Source of the DNA: Glandiceps talaboti
Lineage: Eukaryota; Hemichordata; Enteropneusta; Spengelidae
NCBI RefSeq assembly: GCF_964340395.1
Contig: NC_135554.1
Location: 372,001-436,000, forward strand
Direction of reading: 5' to 3'
Length of the DNA: 64,000 nucleotides
Shown: positions 1 to 12,724 of the stretch, in pieces
Layout of the letters: each line of letters begins with the position of its first letter
How positions within the stretch are numbered: the first letter of the stretch is position 1
Position numbers and translations under genes: made by a program
The notes under the pieces: model-generated
Databases searched by the model: none
The model's input: the letters and a program-made list of their open reading frames with translations, nothing else
Told to the model about the DNA's origin: nothing

Positions 1-3000
1 CTGTATCCTTAGTAACAGGTCATTTAATGATTCTTACCTGTATCCTTAGTAACAGGTCATTTAATGATTCTTACCTGTATCCTTAGTAACAGGTCGTTTA
101 ATGATTCTTACCTGTATCCTTAGTAACATGTCATTTAATGATTCTTACCTGTATCATTAGTAACGTGTCATTTAATGATTCTTACCTGTATCCTTAGTAA
201 CAGGTCTTTTAATGATTCTTACCTGTATCCTTAGTAACAAGTCATTTAATGATTCTTACCTGTATCCTTAGTAACAAGTCATTGAATGATTCTTACCTAT
301 ATCCTTAGTAACATATCATTTAATGATTCCTACCTGTATCCTAAGTAACTGGTCATTTCATGATTCTTACCTGTATCCTTAGTAACAGGTCATTGAATGA
401 TTCTTACCTATATCCTTAGTAACAGGTCATTTAATGATTCTTACCTATATCCTTAGTAACAGGTCATTTAATGATTCTTACCTGTATCCTTAGTAACAGG
501 TCATTTAATGATTCCTACCTGTATCCTTAGTAACATGTCATTTAATTGTTCTTACCTGTATCCTTAGTAACAGGTCATTTAATGATTCTTACCTGTATCT
601 TAGTAACAGGTCATTTAATGATTCTTACCTATATCCTTAGTAACAGGTCATTTAATGACTCTTACCTGTATCCTTAGTAACATGTCATTTAATGATTCTT
701 ACCTGTATCCTTAGTAACATGTCATTTAATGATTCTTACCTGTATCCTTAGTAACATGTCATTTAATGATTCTTACCTGTGTCCTTAGTAACAGGTCATT
801 TAATGATTCTTACCTGTGTCCTTAGTAACATGTCATTTAATGGTTCTTACCTGTGTACTTAGTAACAGGTCATTTAATGATTCTTACCTGTATCTTAGTA
901 ACAGGTCATTTAATGATTCTTACCTGTATCCTTAGTAACAGGTCATTTAATGATTCTTACCTGTATCCTTAGTAACAGGTCATTTAATGGTTTTTACCTG
1001 TATCCTTAGTAACAAGTCATTTAATGATTCTTACCTGTATCCTTAGTAAAAGGTCATTTAATGATTCTTAGCTATATCCTTAGTAAAAGGTCATTTAATG
1101 ATTCTTACCTATATCCTTAGTAACAGGTCATTTAATGATTCTTACCTATATCCTTAGTAACAGGTCATTTAATAATTCTTACCTGTGTCCTTAGTAACAT
1201 GTCATTTAATGATTCTTACCTGTATCCTTAGTAAAAGGTCATTTAATGATTCTTACCTGTATCCTTAGTAACAGGTCATTTAATGATTCTTACCTGTATC
1301 TTAGTAACAAGTCATTTAATGGTTCTTACCTGTGTCCTTAGTAACAGGTCATTTAATGATTTTTACCTGTATCTTAGTAACAGGTCATTTAATGATTCTT
1401 ACCTATATCCTTAGTAACAAGTCATTTAATGATTCTTACCTATATCCTTAATAACAGGTCATTTAATGATTCTTACCTATATCCTTAATAACAGGTCATT
1501 TAATAATTCTTACCTGTGTCCTTAGTAACAAGTCATTTAATAATTCTTACCTATATCCTTAGTAAAAGGTCATTTAATGATTCTTACCTGTATCCTTAGT
1601 AACAGGTCATTTAATGATTCTTACCTGTATCCTTAGTAACAGGTCGTTTAATGATTCTTACCTGTATCCTTAGTAACATGTCATTTAATGATTCTTACCT
1701 GTATCATTAGTAACGTGTCATTTAATGATTCTTACCTGTATCCTTAGTAACAGGTCTTTTAATGATTCTTACCTGTATCCTTAGTAACAAGTCATTTAAT
1801 GATTCTTACCTGTATCCTTAGTAACAAGTCATTGAATGATTCTTACCTATATCCTTAGTAACATATCATTTAATGATTCCTACCTGTATCCTAAGTAACT
1901 GGTCATTTCATGATTCTTACCTGTATCCTTAGTAACAGGTCATTGAATGATTCTTACCTATATCCTTAGTAACAGGTCATTTAATGATTCTTACCTATAT
2001 CCTTAGTAACAGGTCATTTAATGATTCTTACCTGTATCCTTAGTAACAGGTCATTTAATGATTCCTACCTTTATCCTTAGTAACATGTCATTTAATTGTT
2101 CTTACCTGTATCCTTAGTAACAGGTCATTTAATGATTCTTACCTGTATCTTAGTAACAGGTCATTTAATGATTCTTACCTATATCCTTAGTAACAGGTCA
2201 TTTAATGACTCTTACCTGTATCCTTAGTAACATGTCATTTAATGATTCTTACCTGTATCCTTAGTAACATGTCATTTAATGATTCTTACCTGTATCCTTA
2301 GTAACATGTCATTTAATGATTCTTACCTGTGTCCTTAGTAACAGGTCATTTAATGATTCTTACCTGTGTCCTTAGTAACATGTCATTTAATGGTTCTTAC
2401 CTGTGTACTTAGTAACAGGTCATTTAATGATTCTTACCTGTATCTTAGTAACAGGTCATTTAATGATTCTTACCTGTATCCTTAGTAACAGGTCATTTAA
2501 TGGTTTTTACCTGTATCCTTAGTAACAAGTCATTTAATGATTCTTACCTGTATCCTTAGTAAAAGGTCATTTAATGATTCTTAGCTATATCCTTAGTAAA
2601 AGGTCATTTAATGATTCTTACCTATATCCTTAGTAACAGGTCATTTAATGATTCTTACCTATATCCTTAGTAACAGGTCATTTAATAATTCTTACCTGTG
2701 TCCTTAGTAACATGTCATTTAATGATTCTTACCTGTGTCCTTAGTAACATGTCATTTAATAATTCTTACCTGTATCCTTAGTAACATGTCATTTAATGAT
2801 TCTTACCTGTATCCTTAGTAACAGGTCATTTAATGGTTCTTACCTGTGTCCTTAGTAACAGGTCATTTAATAATTCTTACCTGTATCCTTAGTAACAGGT
2901 CATTTAATGATTCTTACCTATATCCTAAGTAACATGTCATTTAATAATTCTTACCTGTATCCTTAGTAACATGTCATTTTATGATTCTTACCTGTATCCT

Positions 3001-3400
3001 TAGTAACAGGTCATTTAATGGTTCTTACCTGTGTCCTTAGTAACAGGTCATTTAATGATTCTTACCTGTATCCTTAGTAACAGGTCATTTAATAATTCTC
3101 ACCTGTATCCTTAGTAACATGTCATTTAATGATTCTTACCTGTATCCTTAGTAACAGGTCATTTAATGATTCCTACCTGTATCCTTAGTAACAGGTCATT
3201 TAATGATTCTTACATATATCCTTAGTAACAGGTCATTTAATGATTCTTACCTATGTCCTTAGAAACAGGTTATTTAATGATTCTTACCCGTGTCTTTAGT
3301 AACATGTCATTTAATGATTCTTACCTGTATCCTTAGTAACATGTCATTTAATGATTCTTACCTGTATCCTTAGTAACAGGTCGTTTAATGATTCTTACCT
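1..3400. repeat. higher-order repeat (about 1,550 bp) within the 37-bp array
   Basis: Variant units recur in the same order. The marker aggtcgttta begins at 91 and again at 1,641, an offset of 1,550 bp, equal to 42 units minus four single-base deletions. It appears a third time at 3,378, an offset of 1,737 bp. The variants following the marker (acatgtc, cattagtaacgtgtc, caggtctttt, gtcattgaat, acatatc) repeat in order after each marker with small changes. Near 940-990 versus 2,480-2,510 the second block has one unit fewer, so single-unit loss also occurs. Confidence 0.85.
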
Positions 3401-4365
3401 GTATCCTTAGTAACATGTCATTTAATGATTCTTACCTGTATCCTTAGTAACGTGTCATTTAATGATTCTTACCTGTATCCTTAGTAACAGGTCTTTTAAT
3501 GATTCTTACCTGTATCCTTAGTAACAAGTCATTTAATGATTCTTACCTGTATCCTTAGTAACAAGTCATTGAATGATTCTTACCTATATCCTTAGTAACA
3601 TATCATTTAATGATTCCTACCTGTATCCTTAGTAACAGGTCATTTAATGATTCTTACCTGTATCCTTAGTAACAGGTCATTGAATGATTCTTACCTATAT
3701 CCTTAGTAACAGGTCATTTAATGATTCTTACCTATATCCTTAGTAACAGGTCATTTAATGATTCTTACCTGTATCCTTAGTTACAGGTCATTTAATGATT
3801 CCTACCTGTATCCTTAGTAACAGGTCATTTAATGATTCTTACCTGTATCCTTAGTAACAGGTTATTTAATGATTCTTACCTGTGTCCTTAGTAACAGGTC
3901 ATTTAATGATTCTTACCTGTGTCCTTAGTAACGTGTCATTTAATGATTCTTACCTATATCCTTAGTAACAGGTCATTTATTGATTCCTACCTGTATCCTT
4001 AGTAACAGGTCATTTAATGATTCTTACCTATATCCTTAGTAACAGGTCATTTAATGATTCTTACCTGTATCCTTAGTAACATGTCATTTAATGGTTCTTA
4101 CCTGTGTCCTTAGTAACAGGTCTTTTAATGATTCTTACCTGTGTCCTTAGTAACAGGCCATTTATTGATTCCTACCTGTATCCTTAGTAACATGTCATTT
4201 AATGATTCTTACCTGTATCCTTAGTAACATATCTTTTAATAATTCTTAACTGTGTCCTTAAAATAGGACCGAAATTCACCAATGAACCTGCATCTCATCC
4301 TTATGAGTCTTACCTATATCATGAGTAATACAATGTCACTCACTGATTCTTATATATGTCCGTAT
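1..4365 (-). repeat. 37-bp minisatellite carrying a 5' splice site in every unit
   Basis: About 115 head-to-tail units of 37 bp (a few are 36 bp, having lost one C) run from the window edge to about 4,262; decayed units continue to about 4,365. On the plus strand a unit reads ctgtatccttagtaacaggt followed by catttaatgattcttac. On the minus strand, which is the strand of the surrounding gene, each unit contains TTACTAAGGATACAG then GTAAGAATC. That matches the end of the exon at 5,938-6,078 and its donor (TTGCTAAGGATGCAG then GTGAGAATC). The array lies in the intron just downstream of that exon and continues beyond position 1. Most units keep CAG or TAG before GTAAGA; a minority carry GTAGGA or other changes. 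Confidence 0.95.
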
Positions 4366-4375
4366 TTTCAAAAAA

Positions 4376-5233
4376 TAGTGCAAATATTGCGTTGTCACAC
4401 AACTTCATGTTCAGGCCAATTATAGAATTTTTTTTTGAAGATTTAAAGTTGTAACGAAAACAAAATTTTCATACCTTATTTCCATCATCATAATCCAGCC
4501 ATCCTATGTTGGAAGTGTACTTTATCAACACAAGTATAACAACATCCTAATCAAACTTTAAAGTGATGTGTCTATAAGGTTTTGTACTTCTTTATTTTTT
4601 AAAGTCACTTTGGAACTAAATCATTATTGTAATATTTTAAACACAAGCTACATTCAGTTTATATGGGTAGGTGATGAAACAGCTGCCTTACAACATATTA
4701 CATAATCAAGTCATAAACCAAACTGGCCATGCTACATACTTTACCACCAGAGGAAATAGTAAAGTAACCATTATAGCTAATTAACAATTAGTATAGTGTT
4801 AATGTACTGTTCTCACTGTCTCAGCAAATGAGGACAAATCTACGCATCCTCAACAAAGTTAAGCTCAATATACTGGGTAATTTAAAAGTTGAAGATTTTT
4901 GAGGAAAAGCAATGATATAGAAACATCTCACCAAGTTTCAGACTCATTCACCAAGTAGTTTTTGAGATTAAGTTTTTGACCAAAGATACATTTTTAGCCC
5001 TATTTTGCATATCACTGATGGAATCATCATGTCATGAACAATTCTTAATCCAAACACCCGAAGAATGTTCCTACCAAATTTCAGATCGATCTGCCAGTAG
5101 CTTTTTGAGGTTAAGTTTTTTGACCAAATCACACATTGGTGGTAAGATCACAATTTCCCAACTAGACACCCAAGGTAATACACCCACCAAATATCATGGC
5201 AATTGGTCTGGCGGTTTTCAACCTTCAGTTGTT

Positions 5234-5289
<56 letters not shown>

Positions 5290-5339
5290 TGCTATGCCTA
5301 TAGCACTACTGAACCTTATCAGTTCAGTTGTGCTAAAAA
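4376..5339 (+). mobile_element. family A dispersed repeat, 5'-truncated copy (A1)
   Basis: The first ~580 bp (from caaatattgcgttgtcac) match 26,285-26,930, so this is the longer variant of family A. The 3' part has the usual blocks: ccaagtttcagactcattca, a (CA)n tract at 5,236-5,287, tatagcactactgaacc, the hairpin CTGAAC...GTTCAG, and the end gttgtgctaaaaa. It lies between the 37-bp array and the last visible exon. No coding capacity was recognised. Confidence 0.8.
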
Positions 5340-5937
5340 GTGTTTATCTCCTTCCCACCCTCCCCACCAGTGATCAATGGTGATGCTGTTTCTCCTAAAA
5401 TCAAGATTGAAGGGAAGCCCTGCTGACTAAGTATATACAGGTTGCAGCCCAATGTGAAGTTTCTCCTTGCAATGCCAACATCTATTTGTAAAGAAATTTT
5501 TTGAGGGGTCATTTTTTGAGGGTGTGAAGGGGGTTGCAAAAACAATTTTCACTGAAACATTTTCTCCTCAGGCCCCTGTCGTAAATTCTGTTCACTCTCT
5601 AAGTTCACATTGAGGAATGTGTCAATTAACCTACTAATTCTTTATTTGAAATGTAAACCAAAGTTGTGTGTCTGCCAGTTTGATTATTTGTACCCAGTAT
5701 CACAACTAATCTACATCTTCAGTATATTTCACTCTAGTACTCTAAAATCAAAATTGTGCAAGTGAGCCTGTTTCAAACATCTGTTCTTACCCGGTACCTG
5801 TTAAATGTCCAATTTTTACAAAAATTCAACGACATTGAACCATTTATCACCAAAAATACCAGAAATTTCCAGCAACTTCCTATGCTGACATTCTTATCTG
5901 GATCCTTAGCAATTGAATATCATATAGCGATTCTCAC
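5340..5937. other. intron stretch with a decayed 37-bp unit next to the exon
   Basis: This is mostly sequence not seen elsewhere in the window. At 5,891-5,937, touching the exon donor, it holds a diverged copy of the 37-bp unit (minus strand ATTGCTAAGGATCCAG then ATAAGAATG). Its donor is dead because GT has become AT. No other feature was seen. Confidence 0.7.
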
Positions 5938-6078
5938 CTGCATCCTTAGCAACACAGGTAGCTACTTCCAGCAGTAACTCAATGATAACATGTATACAGA
6001 CAAATGCCAACAAGACCCATGTAGCTGACTGTGGAAGGTCCAAAGCTGCCAGATCCATACCAATAAATACAGTAGCAA
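5938..6078 (-). CDS. FRRS1-like: FRRS1-like cytochrome b561 exon (helix 6 and following)
   Basis: A 141-bp exon preceded by acceptor TTGTAG (minus strand) and followed by donor GCAG|GTGAGAAT. It enters with two bases completing an Ile codon begun at the end of the 26,054-26,112 exon. Its peptide starts ATVFIGMDLAALDLP, then TWVLLAFVCIHVIIELLLEV, then ATCVAKDA. This matches the C-terminal part of the b561 domain in ferric-chelate reductase 1 relatives: the GMDL.AL.LP loop, then a last helix with a conserved His and an acidic end (LLLEV). The family are multi-pass membrane haem proteins that move electrons across membranes to reduce ferric iron. The exon exits in phase 1. If the donor is not used, translation adds about ten residues (GENRYMIFNC) and stops at 5,906. 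The next exon is not visible and probably lies before position 1. Confidence 0.88.
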
Positions 6079-6329
6079 CTACAATTAATATTTTAAAACA
6101 GGTCAAGTACAGGTTAAGTAAATAAACAACATATTCTCTCTTTCTACATTAATTGTGTTATGATCACTACATGTTACTTTTGTACTAGATACCAATAGTC
6201 TAAGACTTTAATAAGGCTCTCATTTTGGGTTTGATAACACTAAGGGTTTAATAAGACTAGTGAGGAATTCTGAATGTATATATATACCTGGAAGGTGAAA
6301 GATGCACATACATGTATGCCATGGCAATA

Positions 6330-9300
6330 ATGGCAAGCATTATTACAGTGGTCCAATCTACAGTGGTCTAATGTAGTGTGTTTGCAGTGGTCCAATCTAC
6401 AGTGGTCTAATGTAGTGTGTTTGCAGTGGTCTAATCTAGTGTGTTTGCAGTGGTCCAATCTAGAGTTATTGCAGTGGTCTAATGTAGTGTGTTTGCAGTG
6501 GTCCAATCTAGTGTTATTACAGTGGTCTAATGTAGTGTGTTTGCAGTGGTCCAATCTAGTGTTATTGCAGTGGTCTAATGTAGTGTGTTTGCAGTGGTCC
6601 AATCTAGTGTTATTGCAGTGGTCTAATCTAGTGTGTTTGCAGTGGTCCAATCTAGTGTTATTACAGTGGTCTAATGTAGTGTGTTTGCAGTGGTCCAATC
6701 TAGTGTTATTGCAGTGGTCTAATGTAGTGTGTTTGCAGTGGTCCAATCTAGTGTTATTACAGTGGTCTAATGTAGTGTGTTTGCAGTGGTCCAATCTAGT
6801 GTTATTGCAGTGGTCCAATCTAGTGTTATTACAAATGGTCCAATCTAGTGTTAATGCAGCTGTCCAATCTAGTGTTACTGCAGTGGTCCAAATCTAATGT
6901 TATTGCAATGGTCTTAAAATATAGTGTTATTGCAGTGGTCCAATCTAGTGTTATTGCAGTGGTCCAATCGAGAGTTATTGCAGCGGTCCAATCTAGTGTT
7001 ATTACAGTGGTCCAATTTAGTGTTATTGCAGTGGTCCAATCTAGTGTTATTACAGTGGTCCAATGTGGCAATATTGCTGTGGTCTAAATCTAGTGTCATT
7101 GCAGTGGTTCAATCTAGTGTTTTAACAGTGGTCTAAATCTAGTGTGATTGCAGTGGTCTAATGTAGTGTTAATACAGTGGTCTAAATATGAAATTCATTT
7201 TTTAGAAAAATAAAATGAAATAAATGACCCCCCCCCCAAAAAAAAACAACAACAAACAAACAAAAAAACACACCAAAAAACCAACCAAAAACCACAAGAA
7301 AACAAACAAACAAACAAACAAACAAACAAAAAAACCAATAAAAACAGTCGTCTACATCTAGTGTTATTGCAGTGGTCTAATGTAGTGTTAATACAGTGAT
7401 CTAAATCTAGTGTCATTGTAGTGGTCTAATGTAGTGTTAATACAGTGATCTAAATCTAGTGTCATTGTAGTGGTCTAATGTAGTGTTAATACAGTGATCT
7501 AAATCTAGTGTCATTGTAGTGGTCTAATGTAGTGTTAATACAGTGATCTAAATCTAGTTATTGTTATTGCAGAGGTCCAATCTAACATTAATGCAGTGGT
7601 CCACCCTAGTGTTATTACAGTGGTCCACCCTAGTGTTATTACAGTGGTCCACTCTAGTGCTATTATAGTGGTCCAATGTAGTTTTACTAAAGTGGTCCAA
7701 TCTAGTATATTTGCACTGTTCTAAATTTACATATAGTCCTGGTCTAGTATTATAGTGGTCCAATCTACTGTTATTGCAGTGGTCCAATCTACTGTTATTA
7801 CAGTGGTCCAATGCAGTGTTACTAAAGTGGTCCACTCTAGTGTTATTGCAGTGGTCCAATCTAGTTTCATTGCAGTGGTCCACTCTAGTGTTATTAATAT
7901 TACAGTGGTCTAATGTAGTGTTATTGCAGAGGTCCAATCTAGTGCTATCGCAGTGGTCCAATTTAGTGTTATTACTGAGGTCCAATCTAGTGTTATTGCA
8001 ATGGCCTAATGTAGTGTGATTGCAATGGTCTAAATCTAGTGTTATTGCAGATGTCCGCTCTAGTGTTTTAATAGTGGTCTAAATCTATTGTGATTGCAGT
8101 GGTCTAATGTAGTGTTAATACAGTGATCTAAATCTAGTGTCATTGTAGTGGTCTAATGTAGTGTTAATACAGTGATCTAAATCTAGTTATTGTTATTGCA
8201 GAGGTCCAATCTAACATTAATGCAGTGGTCCACCCTAGTGTTATTACAGTGGTCCACCCTAGTGTTATTACAGTGGTCCACTCTAGTGCTATTATAGTGG
8301 TCCAATTTAGTTTTACTAAAGTGGTCCAATCTAGTATATTTGCACTGTTCTAAATTTACATATAGTCCTGGTCTAGTATTATAGTGGTCCAATCTACTGT
8401 TATTGCAGTGGTCCAATCTACTGTTATTACAGTGGTCCAATGTAGTGTTACTAAAGTGGTCCACTCTAGTGTTATTGCAGTGGTCCAATCTAGTTTCATT
8501 GCAGTGGTCCACTCTAGTGTTATTAATATTACAGTGGTCTAATGTAGTGTTATTGCAGAGGTCCAATCTAGTGCTATCGCAGTGGTCCAATCTAGTGTTA
8601 TTACTGAGGTCCAATCTAGTGTTATTGCAACGGCCTAATGTAGTGTGATTGCAATGGTCTAAATCTAGTGTTATTGCAGATGTCCGCTCTAGTGTTTTAA
8701 TAGTGGTCTAAATCTATTGTGATTGCAGTGGTCTAATGTAGTGTTAATACAGTGATCTAAATCTAGTGTCATTGTAGTGGTCTAATGTAGTGTTAATACA
8801 GTGATCTAAATCTAGTTATTGTTATTGCAGAGGTCCAATCTAACATTAATGCAGTGGTCCACCCTAGTGTTATTACAGTGGTCCACCCTAGTGTTATTAC
8901 AGTGGTCCACTCTAGTGCTATTATAGTGGTCCAATGTAGTTTTACTAAAGTGGTCCAATCTAGTATATTTGCACTGTTCTAAATTTACATATAGTCCTGG
9001 TCTAGTATTATAGTGGTCCAATCTACTGTTATTGCAGTGGTCCAATCTACTGTTATTACAGTGGTCCAATGCAGTGTTACTAAAGTGGTCCACTCTAGTG
9101 TTATTGCAGTGGTCCAATCTAGTTTCATTGCAGTGGTCCACTCTAGTGTTATTAATATTACAGTGGTCTAATGTAGTGTTATTGCAGAGGTCCAATCTAG
9201 TGCTATCGCAGTGGTCCAATCTAGTGTTATTACTGAGGTCCAATCTAGTGTTATTGCAACGGCCTAATGTAGTGTGATTGCAATGGTCTAAATCTAGTGT

Positions 9301-11266
9301 TATTGCAGATGTCCGCTCTAGTGTTTTAATAGTGGTCTAAATCTATTGTGATTGCAGTGGTCTAATGTAGTGTTATTAAAGTGATCTAAATCTAGTTATT
9401 GTTATTGCAGAGGTCCAATCTAACATTAATGCAGTGGTCCACCCTAGTGTTATTACAGTGGTCCACCCTAGTGTTATTGCAGTGGTCCACTCTAGTGCTA
9501 TTATAGTGGTCCAATGTAGTTTTACTAAAGTGGTCCAATCTAGTATATTTGCACTGTTCTAAATTTACATATAGTCCTGGTCTAGTATTATAGTGGTCCA
9601 ATCTAGTGTTATTGCAGTGTTCCAATCTAGTGTCATTGCAGTTGTCCAATCTAGTGTTATTACAGTGGTCCAATCTAGTGTTATTACAGTTGTCCAATCT
9701 AGTGTTATTACAGTGGACTAAAATAGTGGTATTACAAGTGGTCCAATCTAGTGTTATTACAGTTGTCCAATCTAGTGTTATTACAGTTGTCCAATCTAGT
9801 GTTATTACAGTTGTCCAATCTAGTGTTATTACAGTGGTCCAATCTAGTGTTATTACAGTTGTCCATTCTAGTGTTATTACAGTTGTCCAATCTAGTGTTA
9901 TTACAGTGGACTAAAATAGTGGTATTACAAGTGGTCCAATCTAGTGTTATTACAAGTGGTCCAATCTAGTGTTATTACAGTTGTCCAATCTAGTGTCATT
10001 ACAGTTGTCCAATCTAGTGGTATTACAAGTGGTCCAATCTAGTGTTATTACAGTTGTCCAATCTAGTGTTATTACAGTTGTCCATTCTAGTGTTATTACA
10101 GTTGTCCAATCTAGTGTTATTGCAGTTGTCCAATCTAGTGTTATTACAGTGGTCCAATCTAGTGTTATTACAGTTGTCCATTCTAGTGTTATTACAGTTG
10201 TCCAATCTAGTGTTATTACAGTGGACTAAAATAGTGGTATTACAAGTGGTCCAATCTAGTGTTATTACAGTTGTCCAATCTAGTGTTATTACAGTTGTCC
10301 ATTCTAGTGTTATTACAGTTGTCCAATCTAGTGTTATTACAGTGGACTAAAATAGTGGTATTACAAGTGGTCCAATCTAGTGTTATTACAAGTGGTCCAA
10401 TCTAGTGTTATTACAGTTGTCCAAGCTAGTGTTATTACAGTTGTCCATTCTAGTGTTATTACAGTTGTCCAATCTAGTGTTATTACAGTTGTCCAATCTA
10501 GTGTTATTACAGTTGTCCATTCTAGTGTTATTACAGTTGTCCAATCTAGTGTTATTACAGTGGACTAAAATAGTGGTATTACAAGTGGTCCAATCTAGTG
10601 TTATTACAGTTGTCCAATCTAGTGTTATTACAGTTGTCCATTCTAGTGTTATTACAGTTGTCCAATCTAGTGTTATTACAGTGGACTAAAATAGTGGTAT
10701 TACAAGTGGTCCAATCTAGTGTTATTACAAGTGGTCCAATCTAGTGTTATTACAAGTGGTCCAATCTAGTGTTATTACAGTTGTCCAATCTAGTGTTATT
10801 ACAGTTGTCCAATCTAGTGTTATTACAGTGGTCCAATCTAGTGTTATTACAGTTGTCCATTCTAGTGTTATTACAGTTGTCCAATCTAGTGTTATTACAG
10901 TGGACTAAAATAGTGGTATTACAAGTGGTCCAATCTAGTGTTATTACAGTTGTCCAATCTAGTGTTATTACAGTTGTCCATTCTAGTGTTATTACAGTTG
11001 TCCAATCTAGTGTTATTACAGTTGTCCATTCTAGTGTTATTACAGTTGTCCAATCTAGTGTTATTACAGTGGACTAAAATAGTGGTATTACAAGTGGTCC
11101 AATCTAGTGTTATTACAGTTGTCCATTCTAGTGTTATTACAGTTGTCCATTCTAGTGTTATTGCAGTTGTCCAATCTAGTGTTATTGCAGTGGACTAAAA
11201 TAGTGGTATTACAAGTGGTCCAATCTTGTGTTATTACAGTGGTCTAATCTAGTGTTATTACAGTGG
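6330..11266. repeat. 24-bp minisatellite, left block
   Basis: Tandem 24-bp units: plus strand cagtggtccaatctag then tgttattg or tgttatta, with variants tgtgtttg, caagtggtcc and cagttgtcc. The unit length is a multiple of three and few units contain stops, so long open frames appear on both strands (repeating LDHCNNTR on minus, VLLQWSNL on plus). I read these as by-products of the repeat, not genes. An A/C-rich insert interrupts the array at about 7,190-7,345. From about 9,700 the array is dominated by a subtype with cagttgtcc and cagtggactaaaatag units. Confidence 0.95.
7500..9390. repeat. 629-bp higher-order repeat within the 24-bp array
   Basis: Three near-identical blocks follow each other at a spacing of exactly 629 bp. 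For example, the block beginning with the motif gttattgttattgcagagg occurs near 7,558, 8,187 and 8,816. A fourth partial block starts near 9,396 after a shorter interval. Each block contains the non-array segment cactgttctaaatttacat, which makes the register clear. That segment, slightly altered, also appears near 16,165 and 16,400 in the right block. Confidence 0.9.
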
Positions 11267-11659
11267 TTGTACAACCGACATTTGTAATAATTGCCGAAAT
11301 TTGTAATAACGCCGATATTTGTAATAAAAATCACGTTTTTCGTGTAATAAAACCGACATTTGTAATAATTGCAGAAATTTGTAATAATTTCTATGAACGA
11401 CAAATGTAACAAAAATTGCCGATATTTGTAATAAATTTCAGAAAAAAAATGTAATAAAATTGCCGAAATTTTTAATAAGAAATTACATTAAGGAGGGTCC
11501 TTCCTTTCACACTAAAACATGGGTTATCTAAATAAAGAAATACAAGATCGCAAAAACATCACGTCAAACGAAAGTGGATTTAACAAGCATTAATTGAATT
11601 GATTAATATAATAATTAATTGAACAATTAAACAAGTTATTATTATTTCAATCAATCCGC

Positions 11660-11706
11660 ATATATGTTTGTATGTATGTATGTATGTATGTATGTATGTA
11701 TGTATG

Positions 11707-11738
<32 letters not shown>

Positions 11739-12210
11739 TGTATGTATGTATGTATGTATGTATGTATGTATGTATGTATGTATGTATGGTATGTGATGAG
11801 GAAGTTTAAGAATGATTGAACAAACAAACGAACGAATTAACAAACAAAGAAATGAATGAATGAATGAATGATCGAACAAATTAATTAATTAGTTAATTGA
11901 TGGGTGCATGTCATTTATTTGAAGGAACTAATTAATTAATTGATGGATGGATGAATGAATGCATGAATGAATAAATGAATGAATGAATGAACGAACGAAC
12001 GAACAAATTAATTAATTAGTTAATTGATGGGTGCATGTCATTTATTTGAAGGAACTAATTAATTAATTGATGAATGAATGAATGAATGCATGAATGAATA
12101 AATGAATGAATGAATGAACGAACGAACAAATTAATTAATGGATGGTTGGATGAATGAATGAATGAATGAATGAATGAATGAATGAATGAATGAATGAATG
12201 AATGAATGTA
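11660..12210. repeat. (TATG)n and (GAAT)n microsatellites
   Basis: A (tatg)n run covers about 11,663-11,790. Then come gaatgaatg tracts and a duplicated segment (ttaattagttaattgatggg at about 11,884 and 12,010). This is low-complexity DNA inside the inverted-repeat element. Confidence 0.9.
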
Positions 12211-12724
12211 CACTGTAATTCTTAGCGGAGTTTTGTTATATTTTGCAAGCTGCCGTGGATACTGAGCAATTCGACAGAAATGATATATTAGAAAATATGT
12301 GTTCGCATGACATTTATGTAATTTGTGAGATTTGTCGCCACTGATGTGTATCGATTTGACTTATACTATCAATGTTTGAGTACAGCAGCCCCCTTCCATA
12401 TCATTACAGTGATTTTCTATTCTTCATTAATCTATTCAATTTTAGTGGCGTTTTATAAATCTGATAGGGAAGGGATTTCAGGGATAGTTGACCAGTAGAG
12501 CCGGGAATGAGTTCGTGAGTTCTGATTTATTTAGATGAAGGACAGAAAAAAGGGGAGAATAACGTCTCCCCAATCCCTTTCTCTAAAATAATGAAATCTT
12601 ATCTCCATTTCAATTAAATCATTATTTTGTGTATTTCAATTTTGAACTTGTAGAATGTTTTATAATAGCACAACCAAATGTTGTTGTGGCCACTATATAT
12701 AACATTACAACTTGTTTTGTATAT

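Noticed and set aside
1-4262. CRISPR-like array of 37-bp repeats
   Set aside because: Units are directly adjacent with no spacers, carry many substitutions and show a higher-order period. This is an intronic minisatellite in a eukaryotic gene.
6240-11200. Long open frames of LDHCNNTR- and VLLQWSNL-type octapeptides on both strands
   Set aside because: They follow from a 24-bp unit without stops. They occur in several frames on both strands, break where unit length varies, and show no start context, domain or splice structure.
11580-11879. 99-codon frame with repeated HTYI
   Set aside because: Translation of the (tatg)n microsatellite.
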